Positions 44,945 through 55,698 of a stretch of DNA of 64,000 nt are shown here, piece after piece. Position numbers and translations under genes: made by a program. Origin of the DNA: Nipponacmea schrenckii. Its lineage: Eukaryota > Mollusca > Gastropoda > Lottiidae. The notes beneath the pieces were generated by a model. That model had not been told where the DNA came from, ran no database searches, and was given only the letters and a program-made list of their open reading frames with translations. The stretch is taken from contig CM060201.1 of NCBI GenBank assembly GCA_030562195.1, positions 29,494,067 to 29,558,066 of the forward strand, in the 5' to 3' direction. Positions within the stretch are counted from its first letter, which is position 1; every line of letters starts with the position of its first letter.

Positions 44945-46955
44945 AGGTGTCACCAATATACTGTGTAGAATTTGGTAGTCGAAGCTGTAAAAGCTCATCT
45001 TATTAGAACGCCTACACAATGACCTCTTACGATTTATTTCTTTTACTTGGAATGATGCAGGATATTGGACTAGCTATTTTCATTTGTCGGCATAATGAGA
45101 TTGCACCACATATAATATTACATTTATTCTCTGAAAAGCTATACAAATGTACCAAGAAGCCAGGGAAAATTGCGTAGGCAATGAAACCAGTTTAAAAATG
45201 CAGTGGTCTATTTCAGTCGATGAGAATTTGTTCAATTTATGATCAAAGCTTTTAGAAGAATTTTTTTCATCAGAAAATGGAAATATAACGAAAATAAGAG
45301 GATAAAATTATAATTTATACCTCTCAACATGTAAAACCTCGTTACCTTTTATATCAGTGGAAACTTGCGTTTCAAACTTAAAGGCATGGTTCGGAGATTG
45401 TTTTTGGTCTTGAATATTAAATAGTCTTCAGAAGTATTAGAACTGCTAACACATTGAAATCCCTTCCAATATACCTCGCTCCATTTCTTTAATTTATGTC
45501 ATGTCTATATTGCAGAGTGTCAAGAAAAGATGAAATGCCATTTTTATAATGATAATTATGAACACAAAATAATTTGAAGGCTCTAATTTGGACGGTGAGC
45601 GTTGAGTACTAATACAGATTTGCTTAGCTAAACTCCCGTTTCTGAGACTAAGGTATAATTAATCAAACAGATGGTGATTCTTTTCCTATATATTGGCATA
45701 AAGTATCATAAGTATTATTTGTTCAATTTAAGCCAAATTTTGACATATTAACGTGTTCTCAAAAGAAGCGTTCATTATACGCGAAGATGTTCAATATCAA
45801 CACAACTTGTCTAAATTACGATACTCTGTGTTCTAAACTAAACGCATCGAGGAACTGGACGCGTTTAAAATTGGTGTTCACCGAGGGGGGAAAGGGGGGT
45901 GGGAATTTTTGGGGGCTGAGTATTGGCTTCATTTTGTTTTTGATACTTAACTGGTGTTTCAGACTTTAAAGTACATGTACACAATTGCATTATACATAGA
46001 TATATATCAGTTAGTTGAAAGCGGACTTGTCATTGACGACCTCTTACATATTAATACTGTTTCTGTTATCTTATTGAAGTTGTAATTTGTTATTGATTAA
46101 GACACAAATTAGGTGACCTGCCCTGAAATATGTTGATCTTAACACACTCAGCAAACGGTATAGCCCTATAGCATACATGTTCCTTTTACCCATACGAGAA
46201 TATATATCGAGATATTATTAAAATTTGAAAAAAAACAAGTCACCTTCAAAGTCGAGAACAGTAAATTCAACTAGTGCATGTGTCTGCTTGCAACCCGTTT
46301 TTATGTTTTGATGATGTACCCCTGTTTTGACAAAATCGACTCTAAATTGTAGGTTTTTCAATGAAGAGGGAATTAAGGCAAATTTGTCCTTTCAATTTCA
46401 ATTTCTTAGCTGTATTATTTTGCTGACGTGAAATGATAAATCAGAGACAGTAGCCAGTATTCTTCCATATAATTTAGAGTGGACATTCTGCTGAAGACAG
46501 GTGCAAAAAGTCAGAGGCTTTTTTTTTAAAGGGGGGGGGTGCTGAGGGGATTGTCCCTGCTTCGTTACAAACTTCAAACTTCTTATCATTCTAATAGGAC
46601 GGATTTTCCCATCCGCACGATGGAAGGTAGAAGCTATAAATTGCTACCTTGTACTCAGATAGGCAAGCGGGCAGTTGTCTCACTCCGTCAGAAACCATTG
46701 CTTCCAAGAAAATTCTACATTAATATACGCTGCAAAAAGTCTTGGGAAGTAACTTCGTATGTGTTCTTTGCTATAACAAGTTTTTTTTCCTCCTTGGTAA
46801 TAAGAATGAAGAAGAATCGACAGCTCTATTATACTTATTTTATCAAAGACTGACAAAGATAAAAAAGGTTAAGGAATATTTTATAATTTGGAAGAGTTAA
46901 TGCTTTGTCCTTGTGAGCTTGCCTAGTGCTTCTATAACGATGTGTAACGATACTA
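44945..46955. other. No feature supported
   Basis: AT-rich sequence. Short frames at 45787-45969 and 46539-46853 look random; the first ends in a G-rich run with no similarity to known families. Confidence 0.5.
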
Positions 46956-46959
46956 AAAA

Positions 46960-47300
46960 ATGAAACGAATGGAGTGTAACTTTCTCTCCGACACTTCATG
47001 CGGTTATGAGGGCGGGTAACGCCATGCAGGTTGCAATGAGGGACATTTTGCCAAGACAGCGTCATTTGCTTACCCTTTTTGCGATTTACATCTGTCGCAG
47101 AATCTTTAACGTTCAAAGCCTGTAGCATACGGGGCCTCGGTATCGTCCCACCCGAACGACTAAAAACTCTTTCCATGTCAGTACCTTCGACCTACATCGC
47201 CGACAAAGAGAAACCGGGTTGATAATTCAAAAGTTGATCTCGTATTGCCGGGATTGAACCGTGGACCTTCAGGTTATCGAGCTTACCATCAACCCTTACG
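46960..47300 (-). mobile_element. tRNA-derived SINE (family 2), longest copy
   Basis: It runs from AAATGAAACGAATGGAGTGT to GGGATTGAACCGTGGACCTT and CAGGTTATCGAGCTTACC, the complement of a tRNA-like head with B box. The centre has GCGATTTACATCTGTCGCAG, AATCTTTAACGTTC and CTCTTTCCATGTCAGT. Confidence 0.78.
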
Positions 47301-48310
47301 TACCGATACAAAGCTTTACTCTAGTTTCATATACAATTGTCAATTTCTTTAAATCTTTCGTGGTTATTAGTGTACCTCATTGGGTAAAATTTTAAACTCT
47401 TGGTCTCATTGCTGTTATAGACCTATATTTCATTACACAGAGAGTTCTAGCCAGTTGAAAATAAGTTTAATATGCTTAACCACGCCCCTATTTTAATTTA
47501 CATAACCCTATTTCTCTATAAATTCGATTTGAAATATGTAGGTGTATATTGTTAAAGTTGGTGCTTCATTCTGATGCTATTTTAGGTAAGTTTGATTTTT
47601 AATTCATTAAGCCTGTTATTTTACATTTTTAGTTCTAAATCATAACTGGAGAGGGACTCCAGATAATATATTACAATGTTGCAATTTTAGAAGACAAATT
47701 TCTTGTTCGGCAAGGATTTAAAATGGGATGAATTGTAATTATAAGACTAGAAAGAGGCCAAATCGGTACAGGCTTCCACAAAACCTCACCAGCAACATAG
47801 TTTTTTTTAACAAACAATTAGTTATCTTATTATTGCAGTATATACTGTTGACAATTATTTGCGCTTGTTTAAATTTTTAAGTCTTCGGGATATTTTACAA
47901 ATTCGGATATCACATGAAAACGTCCTCGGTCAGAAAGACTAAAAAATCGAAACTTAATTTCTGCCAAAGTTCGTTCACAACTTCAGGATCAAAATATTTT
48001 ACTTCAGAAACGAAATATTTTAAAAGCGAATTTCTTTGGTCAAATCTTTTCACTTTTTATCTTTGGTTGAATCTGACGCCCTAAATAATCTGTAGATGGT
48101 TTGGGCCAAATGCCCCAGCAGCCCCAATATAAATCAAGGCATTTTCTGGTCCTGAAAATGTGCACGACCTATGGCGGGAATTTAGTTTCGATTTTTTTGT
48201 CTATTCTGGCAATATTCTGGAATTCCGAATTTTACACTCACAAGATTGCTCATTGTCATTAAGTTTTTTGTCACAAGCATTTAAAAACTACAGTACTATC
48301 CAACTAAAAT
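47301..48310. other. No feature seen
   Basis: I see no supported feature in this stretch. Confidence 0.5.
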
Positions 48311-48315
48311 ATTAA

Positions 48316-48593
48316 AGCGATATTAGGTTTTAGAAAGACCAGTAAGAGTACCTGCTGCCATAAATAACGTAAAAAAATAAATAAATATAAAAAAGTAAAA
48401 GTAATTATCCATAAAGATGCATTTAATTATTGAAAAACGCTTAATAAATTGATTAAGCGTTTTTCGAAAAATAACTAAGTTTTGTGAGTTTTCCAGATTT
48501 TAAGGAAATCTGTTAGTTTATGACACCAGGTAAGTTCACTGATGAACTAAAATTTGATGTTCATGCTAAGACCTATTATCCCTTTAAAGAGAC
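48316..48593. mobile_element. MITE with TTAA flanks (family B)
   Basis: The 278-bp element lies between TTAA at 48312-48315 and 48594-48597. Ends are AGCGATATTAGGTTTTAGAA and AGGGATAATAGGTCTTAGCA (complement). It has an internal hairpin AAAACGCTTAATAAATTGAT/TAAGCGTTTTTCG. A partial relative is at about 62570-62660. Confidence 0.75.
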
Positions 48594-49074
48594 ATATGAC
48601 TACACTATACACCGCCTCGACTTATTATTATTTCTCACTACTTGAAGAATTATTTGCAATATTTTGTACTCTATATTACCAGTGACATCGCCTAATTCTA
48701 GTTTCACTTTCAATACTTGGGGACATCGTGCAAAATAATATTAGGGGAGACTTACAAAAACTGTTCAAACGACGGAAAAGAAGGCACATTTTTTGACAGA
48801 TTTTGACGAATGTACCTTAGTGTCCATAAAATAAAACAAAAAAATCAGAAAATATTTGATATGAGTTACTGCCTTGAAATTTATTATTATTTTTCACTTT
48901 GTAGTTTGTAAACACTCAATAGTAGACACAATTCTTGACGGATTTTGTTAAATCGTGGTGAAATTGTTTATTATCGACCAAATATTTAATATGAGTTATT
49001 GCCCTTTTTTCGAAATAAGTTAAATTTTTGGCTTATCAACATTGCAGAAACCAGAATGTGATTGTGAGATTTAA

Positions 49075-49541
49075 AGGGATAATAGGCGTTAGAATACACT
49101 CGTCCTACGGCTTATATTTGTGTTTCATATTGACTATTAGTTAAATAATTATGCATCCCACACTTTACCAAATTTTAAAAAGCCACAATAAAAATATATT
49201 CGGAATTTTTAAAAAAAAGTGAGCCAGCGACGATTCCAATCAGTTTGAGAATAAAAGCGTCTGGTAAATCAACGCTAAAACATCATTGTGGAATTCAACA
49301 GTAGGGGTCAAGGACGCGTGAAAACTCACATGTAAGAGTTACTTCCCTTTATATTTACACGATTTGAAAATCGCTTGATGGATGGCTCAAGCGTTTTATG
49401 ATTAACTACTTTATTTTGGGGATTAATCGGATTTTAGAGGGATTTTGATGTATAGGTAAGTCCACTGATGGGTATATACTGTTATTGTCCAAATTTGAGT
49501 GAACTTAAAATTTTATGTTCGTTCTAACGCCTATTATCCCT
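49075..49541. mobile_element. MITE with perfect 20-bp termini and TTAA flanks (family B)
   Basis: The 467-bp element lies between TTAA at 49071-49074 and 49542-49545. Both ends read AGGGATAATAGGCGTTAGAA inward with no mismatch. The right subterminal GGTAAGTCCACTGATG is shared with the copy at 48316. Its right TTAA is also the left TTAA of the P2X7/THAP unit. Confidence 0.85.
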
Positions 49542-49545
49542 TTAA

Positions 49546-49765
49546 AGGATATGTGAAAAGAAATATGAAAATCGTTGAATTTGATCAAAAGCATTTATTT
49601 TTAAAAGTAAACTAACATATCTATCAATTCCAACAAATTTTTTTTTTTCAAAAAACGTTCAGAGTAGAAAAAAAGGCTTTCAAAGTAGGCTTCTTTAGCA
49701 TGAGTCGAACGTTAATGAGCTAGGCGATCACGTGACCGCATGACGTCAGAGATGCCCAACTAAAA
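49546..49765 (+). repeat. Left terminal inverted repeat of the P2X7/THAP unit
   Basis: It matches 51425-51640 inverted. Conservation is highest at the tip, at 49595-49636 and at 49731-49759. Confidence 0.75.
49729..49759 (+). promoter_or_regulatory. Promoter-like E-box and CRE upstream of the P2X7-ballast gene
   Basis: CACGTG (49729-49734) and TGACGTCA (49741-49748) lie about 100 bases before the ATG at 49842. The CRE block is identical to the one upstream of the THAP gene on the other strand. Confidence 0.55.
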
Positions 49766-49841
49766 TAAAAACAAATGGAGAACTAAGCCTAGCTAATATT
49801 ATTATAACCTTCGGGAGTTTAGCGCTTTAATTTCTGATCAT

Positions 49842-51121
49842 ATGTGGGCAATGGAGGATTTATCAGCTGGTATAGAGTCATTAGAAATTAAGCCATATCA
49901 ATTCGAACCATTAAAACGCTCCATATCTGACGAAACTGCCAAGCTTTCAGACTCCCCCCAGTCGGATTCTTCCGATCCATCAGAACTTGACACAGATACG
50001 GAAGAAGAGGATGATCCCCGTCTTGGAAATACGACATGGTAGGCAAAAACTTTTCACAAACTCTTTTAAATTGGCTCTCAACAATAAAATTGATCGGAAG
50101 AGGCCTTTGCTGATTCAAATTCGTAGTAGGCCTATAGGTTCTTTTTTTTTATCTTCATTACGACAGTTGCCGTTCAGTGCAGTGGCTAAAAACCACGTCG
50201 TGGTAAATATAATTAGGCTAGGCCTTGTTGCGATTTTCATAAAATTTTGAAGTTAGAAGAGTACAGTCGGCATTTTCATGGGTTGATTTTGATCTTGAAT
50301 ATTTGTAAAGAGCCTTCAGAAGTACCAGAAATGTAGGCCTACGTAAATTGCATCAGGCATATTCGAAATTTCTCCTTTGGCTTTACTGCCTTTAGGATAA
50401 TTTGAATAGGCCTACTAGGCTACCGTTTTCACACCTAGCTGGCACTTTTAAAATCAAATCATTGTAATATTGCAGTGGAAATCTCGACTAGGCTTATATA
50501 GCGGGATAATTGCTTTCGTTTGCAATCTGCGTGTGTGTGCTGTTGTGTGCTAATATAAAATGTTACCACGCTGTGGAAAAGAGCCACTGCCACAAATAAA
50601 TGGCGTTACATAATTTGTTCTAAAATGGGGAACTCGCCACTAAAGTCTTTAAAAGATCTTATTCACATCCCACAATTTTGTTTCGGGACATGTTATACAT
50701 TATTTAAAGAGGCATAAGTGAATAATTTTCTGGAGAAACTGTAATTTAGAGCCGAATTTATCATTATGGACGTAGGCCTTTTTCTCACTGATAGGCCGAG
50801 GAGGGTCTAGTGTTGCAGTGTAGTGATCAAAACGAAATTCAGAAAAATGGAAACGATGGATCGTTTAGATTAGCTTAGGCCGAATATAATTGAATTATGT
50901 TTCTTTTTTCCCCTAGGTGTTCATGTGGCATGTGTCAGCCCATGCAAAACAGTTGGGAATGCATATGTTGCAGGGAGTTGAGACCTGTGGAGGCCAAATT
51001 CGACAACCATGAAGAGGACTTGGACTGCATAACAGAACTCGATGCATTCCATTCAAACTGTCTTAACAAAGATGTCATTGAAGTCAATATGTATCAGTTT
51101 GTTGAGCAGGAGGGTCCCTAA
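49842..51121 (+). CDS. P2X7 C-terminal 'ballast' domain-like zinc-binding protein, two exons, short
   Basis: Exon 1 is 49842-50038 (ending ACGACATG|GTAGGC) and exon 2 is 50917-51121 (CCCCTAG|GTGTTCATG); the 878-base intron follows GT-AG. The join gives 133 residues. The N-terminus is acidic and Ser-rich (SDSPQSDSSDPSELDTDTEE). The core RLGNTTWCSCGMCQPM, WECICCREL, DCITELDAFHSNCLN matches the start of the cytoplasmic cysteine-rich ballast domain of vertebrate P2X7 and of many stand-alone invertebrate 'P2X7-like' proteins, which bind zinc through these Cys. There is no ion channel part. The usual second half of the domain (YR.F.RW.WG.LG...P.C) is absent: the frame stops at EQEGP, so the gene is either truncated or has an unseen third exon. 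A start at MEDLSAG (49851) is equally possible. Confidence 0.82.
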
Positions 51122-51398
51122 GTGGTTCACGAAAAATGGTTGGCACGGCACCTGCCTTGAGCTTTGGATTGGCGTTCACATATCCATATTGGGCTAGTAA
51201 GACTGGGTTCCGGTCATACGCATCGTCTGCAAAATGATCGGAACACAGCCTGGAATATTTAGTGGGGGAAAAATTCTTCCGCTTCAGTTTGACAATCCAA
51301 GTTTTCACAAGATGTTCATCTTTAGGAAAGCGGAACATATGAACACCAGAGCCCTTTCCTCCGCGATTATTACAGCCATAGGCCACACACTGCGGCAT
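51084..51398 (-). CDS. THAP domain protein, single exon
   Basis: The 104-residue frame starts MPQCVAYGCNNRGGKGSG and is essentially one THAP zinc finger. C2CH ligands are Cys4, Cys9, Cys52 and His55 (SRLCSDHF). Trp34 (VKTWIVKL) is conserved, and AVPTIF at residues 84-89 is the closing motif. Only 15 residues follow (REPLRDPPAQQTDTY). THAP fingers bind DNA and are found in transposases of the P element and Kolobok families and in domesticated proteins. No coiled coil or catalytic domain is attached. The last 38 bases overlap the 3' coding end of the P2X7-ballast gene on the other strand. Confidence 0.88.
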   Translation of the reverse strand: MPQCVAYGCNNRGGKGSGVHMFRFPKDEHLVKTWIVKLKRKNFSPTKYSRLCSDHFADDAYDRNPVLLAQYGYVNANPKLKAGAVPTIFREPLRDPPAQQTDTY

Positions 51399-51409
51399 AA
51401 CGTCAATGT

Positions 51410-51453
51410 AAACAATATGGCGGGTGAATTAGATTGGGCATCTCTGACGTCAT
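51410..51453 (-). promoter_or_regulatory. Promoter-like CRE and YY1-like sites upstream of the THAP gene
   Basis: On the minus strand ATGACGTCAGAGATGCCCAA (51453-51434) is followed by CCGCCATATTGT (complement of a YY1-like ATGGCGG), 15-50 bases before the ATG at 51398. Confidence 0.5.
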
Positions 51454-51640
51454 TTACAAAAGGTCACGGAAACGACCTTTCATTTTTGCATATTTCAGAC
51501 CTGTGTTTTTAAAAGGATTTTTAGCTATTTTAGAATTATTTCTAATTTTTTTTATTGGTTGCAATCGATAGATGAATGATTTTACTTTTCAAATAGGTGG
51601 TTTCAAGCCTTTTTTGAAAATCTCTTCACATATTATCCCT
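51425..51640 (-). repeat. Right terminal inverted repeat of the P2X7/THAP unit
   Basis: It is the inverted partner of 49546-49765, with corresponding blocks at the same distance from the tip (about 45-49 and 187-194 bases). Confidence 0.75.
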
Positions 51641-51659
51641 TTAAACTAGACTTTGTGAA

Positions 51660-52860
51660 AGCGTTCATACTGAGCTGAGAAGAAACATAAATGTCCAAAA
51701 ACAAAAATCCAAAAGAAATACAATGATTATTGGGAACATTGTAAGTTTCCAACTATAACAGTCCCGGGCATCCAACATTTTCCGGGCTGACGGATCTTGT
51801 AGATCAGACGCCATTTTTATGAATTTAAAGCCCGCCAATGACATTTGCAGATATCTAAAACATTCTCTTCTGAAATATAGTTCTGAATCGGAAAACTGTT
51901 CTATACATATTTTCAATTTAACGATTTTGAAGAGGTGGGGGGGGGGAGGTTAATTTGATTTGTAGCAGTATCACATACATCACAAAGTCCATTTATCAAT
52001 ACAAATCACTTCGTCAAATCACCATAGCCAATATTTTGTCATCAAGAACTGTAGCGCCATCTAGTGCTCGGAGGTTCGTGTAGGGTGACGCGATTTTATC
52101 TTTTTTTTAAAAGCGTCAGCGAAGTACCCACTCACTCTATATCCCCTTATTATTGCTTCCTCTAAATAACTGAATGCCCCTTTACATGTATTTTTGGATG
52201 AGATTTGACTTTCGATTTTAAAAACTTTGTGACCTTTTAATATAGACTATAGCTGAGTTTCAAACACGACAAATTCTAAACACACATGGATTTGAATTTC
52301 GATGGTGTAGCCTGCTGTGAACACTATAATAACTGATAAGCTTAGCTAAATAAATTCCTGTTTTTGAGACCAATGTATGATTGGTCAGTCGGATAGCGAA
52401 TCTGTCCTTTTAAACCAACAGCTCCACCTCAACAATACCTACTATATAACGGATATCTATAGCGTCAAGGAACATGCTCAACCTTCCACAGCACCTGAAG
52501 CTATTAGCAACAAGGGTTGAGAACTCAACATCTGTACGAAAGTGCACTGTTATTAAGTGCTGTGACCTCTATCTGTGGCTTGAACTACTTTCGTTTCATG
52601 AAAATGAGTGGGAATTGAAATTCTCTTCGATGATTCTTTAATCTTTTATTCTACACATGACAAGTTGAAATTGAACTAATTTACGGCAATTGGAAGAAAT
52701 TGTCTCGTGAATTTGTCGCTGCTCTCTGCTCTTTCTTAATGAGCTGAAATTGCACCATAATCATTTCTTTTCTTTGTTATTTCAATACATAAAACATAAA
52801 AATAAGACTATTGAATTATGTTTTGCAGTGATTTGTTTGGAGAGGTATTAGAATAATGAT
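51660..52860. other. No feature seen
   Basis: This AT-rich sequence has a G run at about 51938. The frame at 51665-51916 is not supported. Confidence 0.5.
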
Positions 52861-52865
52861 TCCAA

Positions 52866-53133
52866 AGGGATTGTTAAAGAGGTTGGCTAAATTTCTATGA
52901 GTACCGGAGACACTGATAGCTTCAGTTTGCACCATTCTAATATTCAATTGGACGTCTGAGATTCCTTCAATTCCACTAAAACTAAATGGTTTTGTTATTA
53001 ATTACAAAATGTATAATCATATATTAAGGCCTTCGTGATAAGTGACCTCATCTAACTCTTAATTAGAGTGGAATTGCAGGAACCGCTGTCTAAATGATGC
53101 TATCAACTCCGAACCTTTTTAAAATCCATTTAT
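52866..53133. mobile_element. Snapback MITE (family A)
   Basis: It has AGGGATTGTTAAAGAGGTTG, AGTTTGCACCATTCTAATAT and GAATTCC/GGAATTGCAGGAACCGC arms, and a right end GAACCTTTTTAAAATCC. Flanking TTAA is not preserved. Confidence 0.65.
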
Positions 53134-53134
53134 T

Positions 53135-53840
53135 ATCTCTGAATTTTCATATTTTGTTCAACAAGTTCATAATCAGCTTTCGAAATTTCTCTTTACTAAA
53201 TATCAGCGACATATTAGCCTAGCTGTTACCATACCCTTCTATGAAATAATAACTGTTTATTTTCAATCACCGTAACCACTACTTGTCAAGAAAATTAAAA
53301 GGATAAACAACGACTTGGTTAATTCCATTTTTAAGGATTTGTACATTCAATTTGAAATTGAAGACATATTACATAATAGATACTAGTATCTTCTACAATA
53401 TGTAAAATGTTCATCGTTAATAGCGAAGACATACACAAAATACCACAAACAATTCAAATTTTGTGACTTATCTATAATGACTTTTTACGGTTTTTATGTT
53501 GGCATCTATTTAATTGTAGACAAACAGGGGTCAGAATAAGAATTTAATTTCAATCAACTGACCAAAGCTCAAGTATGATGCTCGTCTAAATACTGTGAAT
53601 TTGACCCGGATGTAATAAATTTCTTTGTTATTAAATCATGCATGTAATAAATTTCAGAATGTTGAATTTGAGTAATGTATGACATAAAGGTGAATGTACG
53701 CGTTCAAAAATCTTATTTGAAGTATGAATAATAGAATGGGAAATCCAAAAATATAGTTAATTGTTATGGTTTAAGAATATTAAAACACGTCTTGCATACT
53801 ATGCCCATTTCATTGAAAAATATTCAGATTATATTAGTGC
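53135..53840. other. No feature seen
   Basis: I see no supported feature in this stretch. Confidence 0.5.
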
Positions 53841-53935
53841 TGGCACGATATATCGCTGATTCGATGTATCGCGATACTACCACGCGTATTGTTTCGCGAG
53901 GTCGTGTATCGATACTTGACGATACATGCATAGCT
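53841..53935. repeat. GATATATCG/CGATAC-rich repeat
   Basis: GTGCTGGCACGATATATCGC, GATGTATCGCGATAC and CGTGTATCGATACTTGACGA form several overlapping palindromes with unusual CpG content. It may be the end of a DNA transposon. Confidence 0.35.
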
Positions 53936-53972
53936 TTCATAAAAATGTTGGTAATATTTTATTTACTATTCG

Positions 53973-55478
53973 GTGTATGCAAGCTTATCCCATCATAAAT
54001 TCATTTCGGCGACTTCCCTGAAATCCACAACCGACCGAATCGAAAATAAATTAAAGAGCATTTCAGGCATTAAACATTATCTTAAAAGGCTTAATATTTT
54101 TGACATTAAAACCAGGCATAATTTTAATTCGTATAAATTTATGTATAAAACTCTGAACAACTTGTCTCCTACCTACCTTTCAAGCCTCTTTAACTATAAA
54201 AAGACGCCTTATTCTTGCATAAATTCAAAACCTGTGGTGCAAAAACCACGAATCAATTTGATTAAACAAAGTATTAAATACAAAGGATCAATTTTATGGA
54301 ATGGTCTAGACGAAAATTTTAAATCAGCATCAGATTTTAAGACTTTTCGAAGGATGATTCTTGGTAATCTTTCATTAACATAAGCGTGCTTCCTGTTACA
54401 CAGGTATTCTTTTCACCAACTATAGGCTTTCTTGCAGATGGCTATCTTAACAATTGTGTTTCTCCATGATTTAATGATTTAAGTAATTTATTAATTTTAT
54501 TTTTCCCTCTCTCACAGGTATATCACCACCAACAATTCTATTTTGGCCTATCTTGAACCATTTTGAAAATCTAAATTATTACTGTCGGGGGATGAGTAAA
54601 CATCCTTAAAGCTGGTCTTGAGCATGGACAAATCCTACCTCCCCTCCATAGAAAAATAAGAACATAAAATGGAGTAGGGTTGGGTAGCCCGCTCGCGGCA
54701 CATGCACTGGCAATTCTTTTTTTTTTTTTTTTTTTTTGAGAAATGTATGTTTTGATGTCTGATCGTCTCATGCAGATGTAGTTGTCTATTTCTTGGTTTT
54801 CGTGGTCATGTACTTGATCGCAGGAGGATGAATCTGTCCATTTTATACACATGTACTTATGTATTTTAAAACGAATTGTACGTTGAAATGATATATGGTT
54901 TTTGCTGTCATGTGCTTGATCGCCGGAAGATAAATCTGTCCATTATTTACACATGTACTTGTGTATTTCAAAACATCTTGTACGTTGAAATAATTCGTGT
55001 TTTTTTTTTTTTGCGGTCGTGTGCTTGGTCGCTGGGGGTAGGTTTGTGCGTTTTATGCACGTGTGCTTGTGTGTTTTGGACGGGTTGCGCATTGGAGTGT
55101 TGTTGTTGCTATATATTATATCCATTTTATAAACAAATTGTAGGTTGAAAATCTGTCCATTTCATGCACATATACTTGTGTATTTTTAAACAAATTGTAC
55201 GTGGAGTATTGTATATTTATTTTGTGGTCATGTGCTTGGTCGCCGGAACATAGATCTGTCCATTTGATGCACATGTACTTGTGTATTTTTAGTATTTTAG
55301 ACGAATTGTATATTGAGATATTATGTATTTTCGTTTTTGTATTTTTTATTTTTTATTTTTTTCTTCCAATGTATTGCCCCATGGTCTGAATATGAGACAG
55401 GACCATACCCTTGTGTATTGGGCCAAATTCTGACCCATGTAAAATAAAGAGTTTATTATTACATGTATTATTATTATA
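53973..55478 (+). mobile_element. 5'-truncated non-LTR retrotransposon (LINE): reverse transcriptase C-terminus and 3' UTR
   Basis: The frame 53973-54383 (136 residues) has the C-terminal layout of CR1/jockey-type ORF2: YKFMYKTLNNLSPTYLSSLF, a KPRINLIKQS block, YKGSILWNGLDENFKSAS and FKTFRRMI, followed by the stop. The catalytic core is missing. The 3' UTR contains a diverged tandem repeat and ends GACAGGACCATACCCTTGTG, TTGGGCCAAATTCTGACCC, AATAAAGAG, then an ATT microsatellite tail (about 55452-55478). Confidence 0.75.
54770..55340 (+). repeat. Diverged about 115-bp tandem repeat within the LINE 3' UTR
   Basis: TGGTCATGTGCTTG, TCGCCGGAA, AATCTGTCCATTT, ATGCACATGTACTTGTGTAT and GAATTGTACGTTGA recur about five times. 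The unit at 55012-55110 is strongly G-enriched relative to its neighbours. Confidence 0.78.
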
Positions 55479-55698
55479 TTTCCATAACATGTCGCAGGGA
55501 AGTCCTACGAACCAGTCGTCTGTATATGTTCATCTTTGTTTCTGTTTTTAATTAGTTGCGATATATCTAATGTAAAATCTATATAGCCAACACAGATCAA
55601 ATCTCGTGTTAGTGTTCCGTGTTAGTGTTACGTGGTTAATTTGGTGTTATAATACAGTGTACTTCGAGTCATCCAGAATATATTGGGACCCCAAAATA

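Larger units (their letters stand above)
49546..51640. mobile_element. Kolobok-like unit with long inverted repeats carrying P2X7-ballast and THAP genes
   Basis: The 2095-bp unit is flanked by TTAA (49542-49545 and 51641-51644; TTTAAA on both sides). The ends are AGGATATGTGAAAAGA and, inverted, AGGGATAATATGTGAAGAGA. Further in, two blocks match at equal distances from each end. AAAAGTAAACTAACATATCT/ATCAATTCCAACAA (from about 49600) is matched by AAAAGTAAAATCATTCATCT/ATCGATTGCAACCAA (inverse of about 51553-51590). The 20-mer ATGACGTCAGAGATGCCCAA is at 49740-49759 and inverted at 51453-51434. Inverted repeats are therefore about 210 bp. Inside are only two convergent genes. TTAA duplications and a THAP domain are the hallmarks of the Kolobok superfamily (established), but no transposase catalytic core is present, so assignment is inferred. 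Confidence 0.72.

Noticed and set aside
47100..47280. Protein-coding potential in the 113-residue minus-strand frame near 46835-47176
   Set aside because: It lies inside a tRNA-derived SINE.
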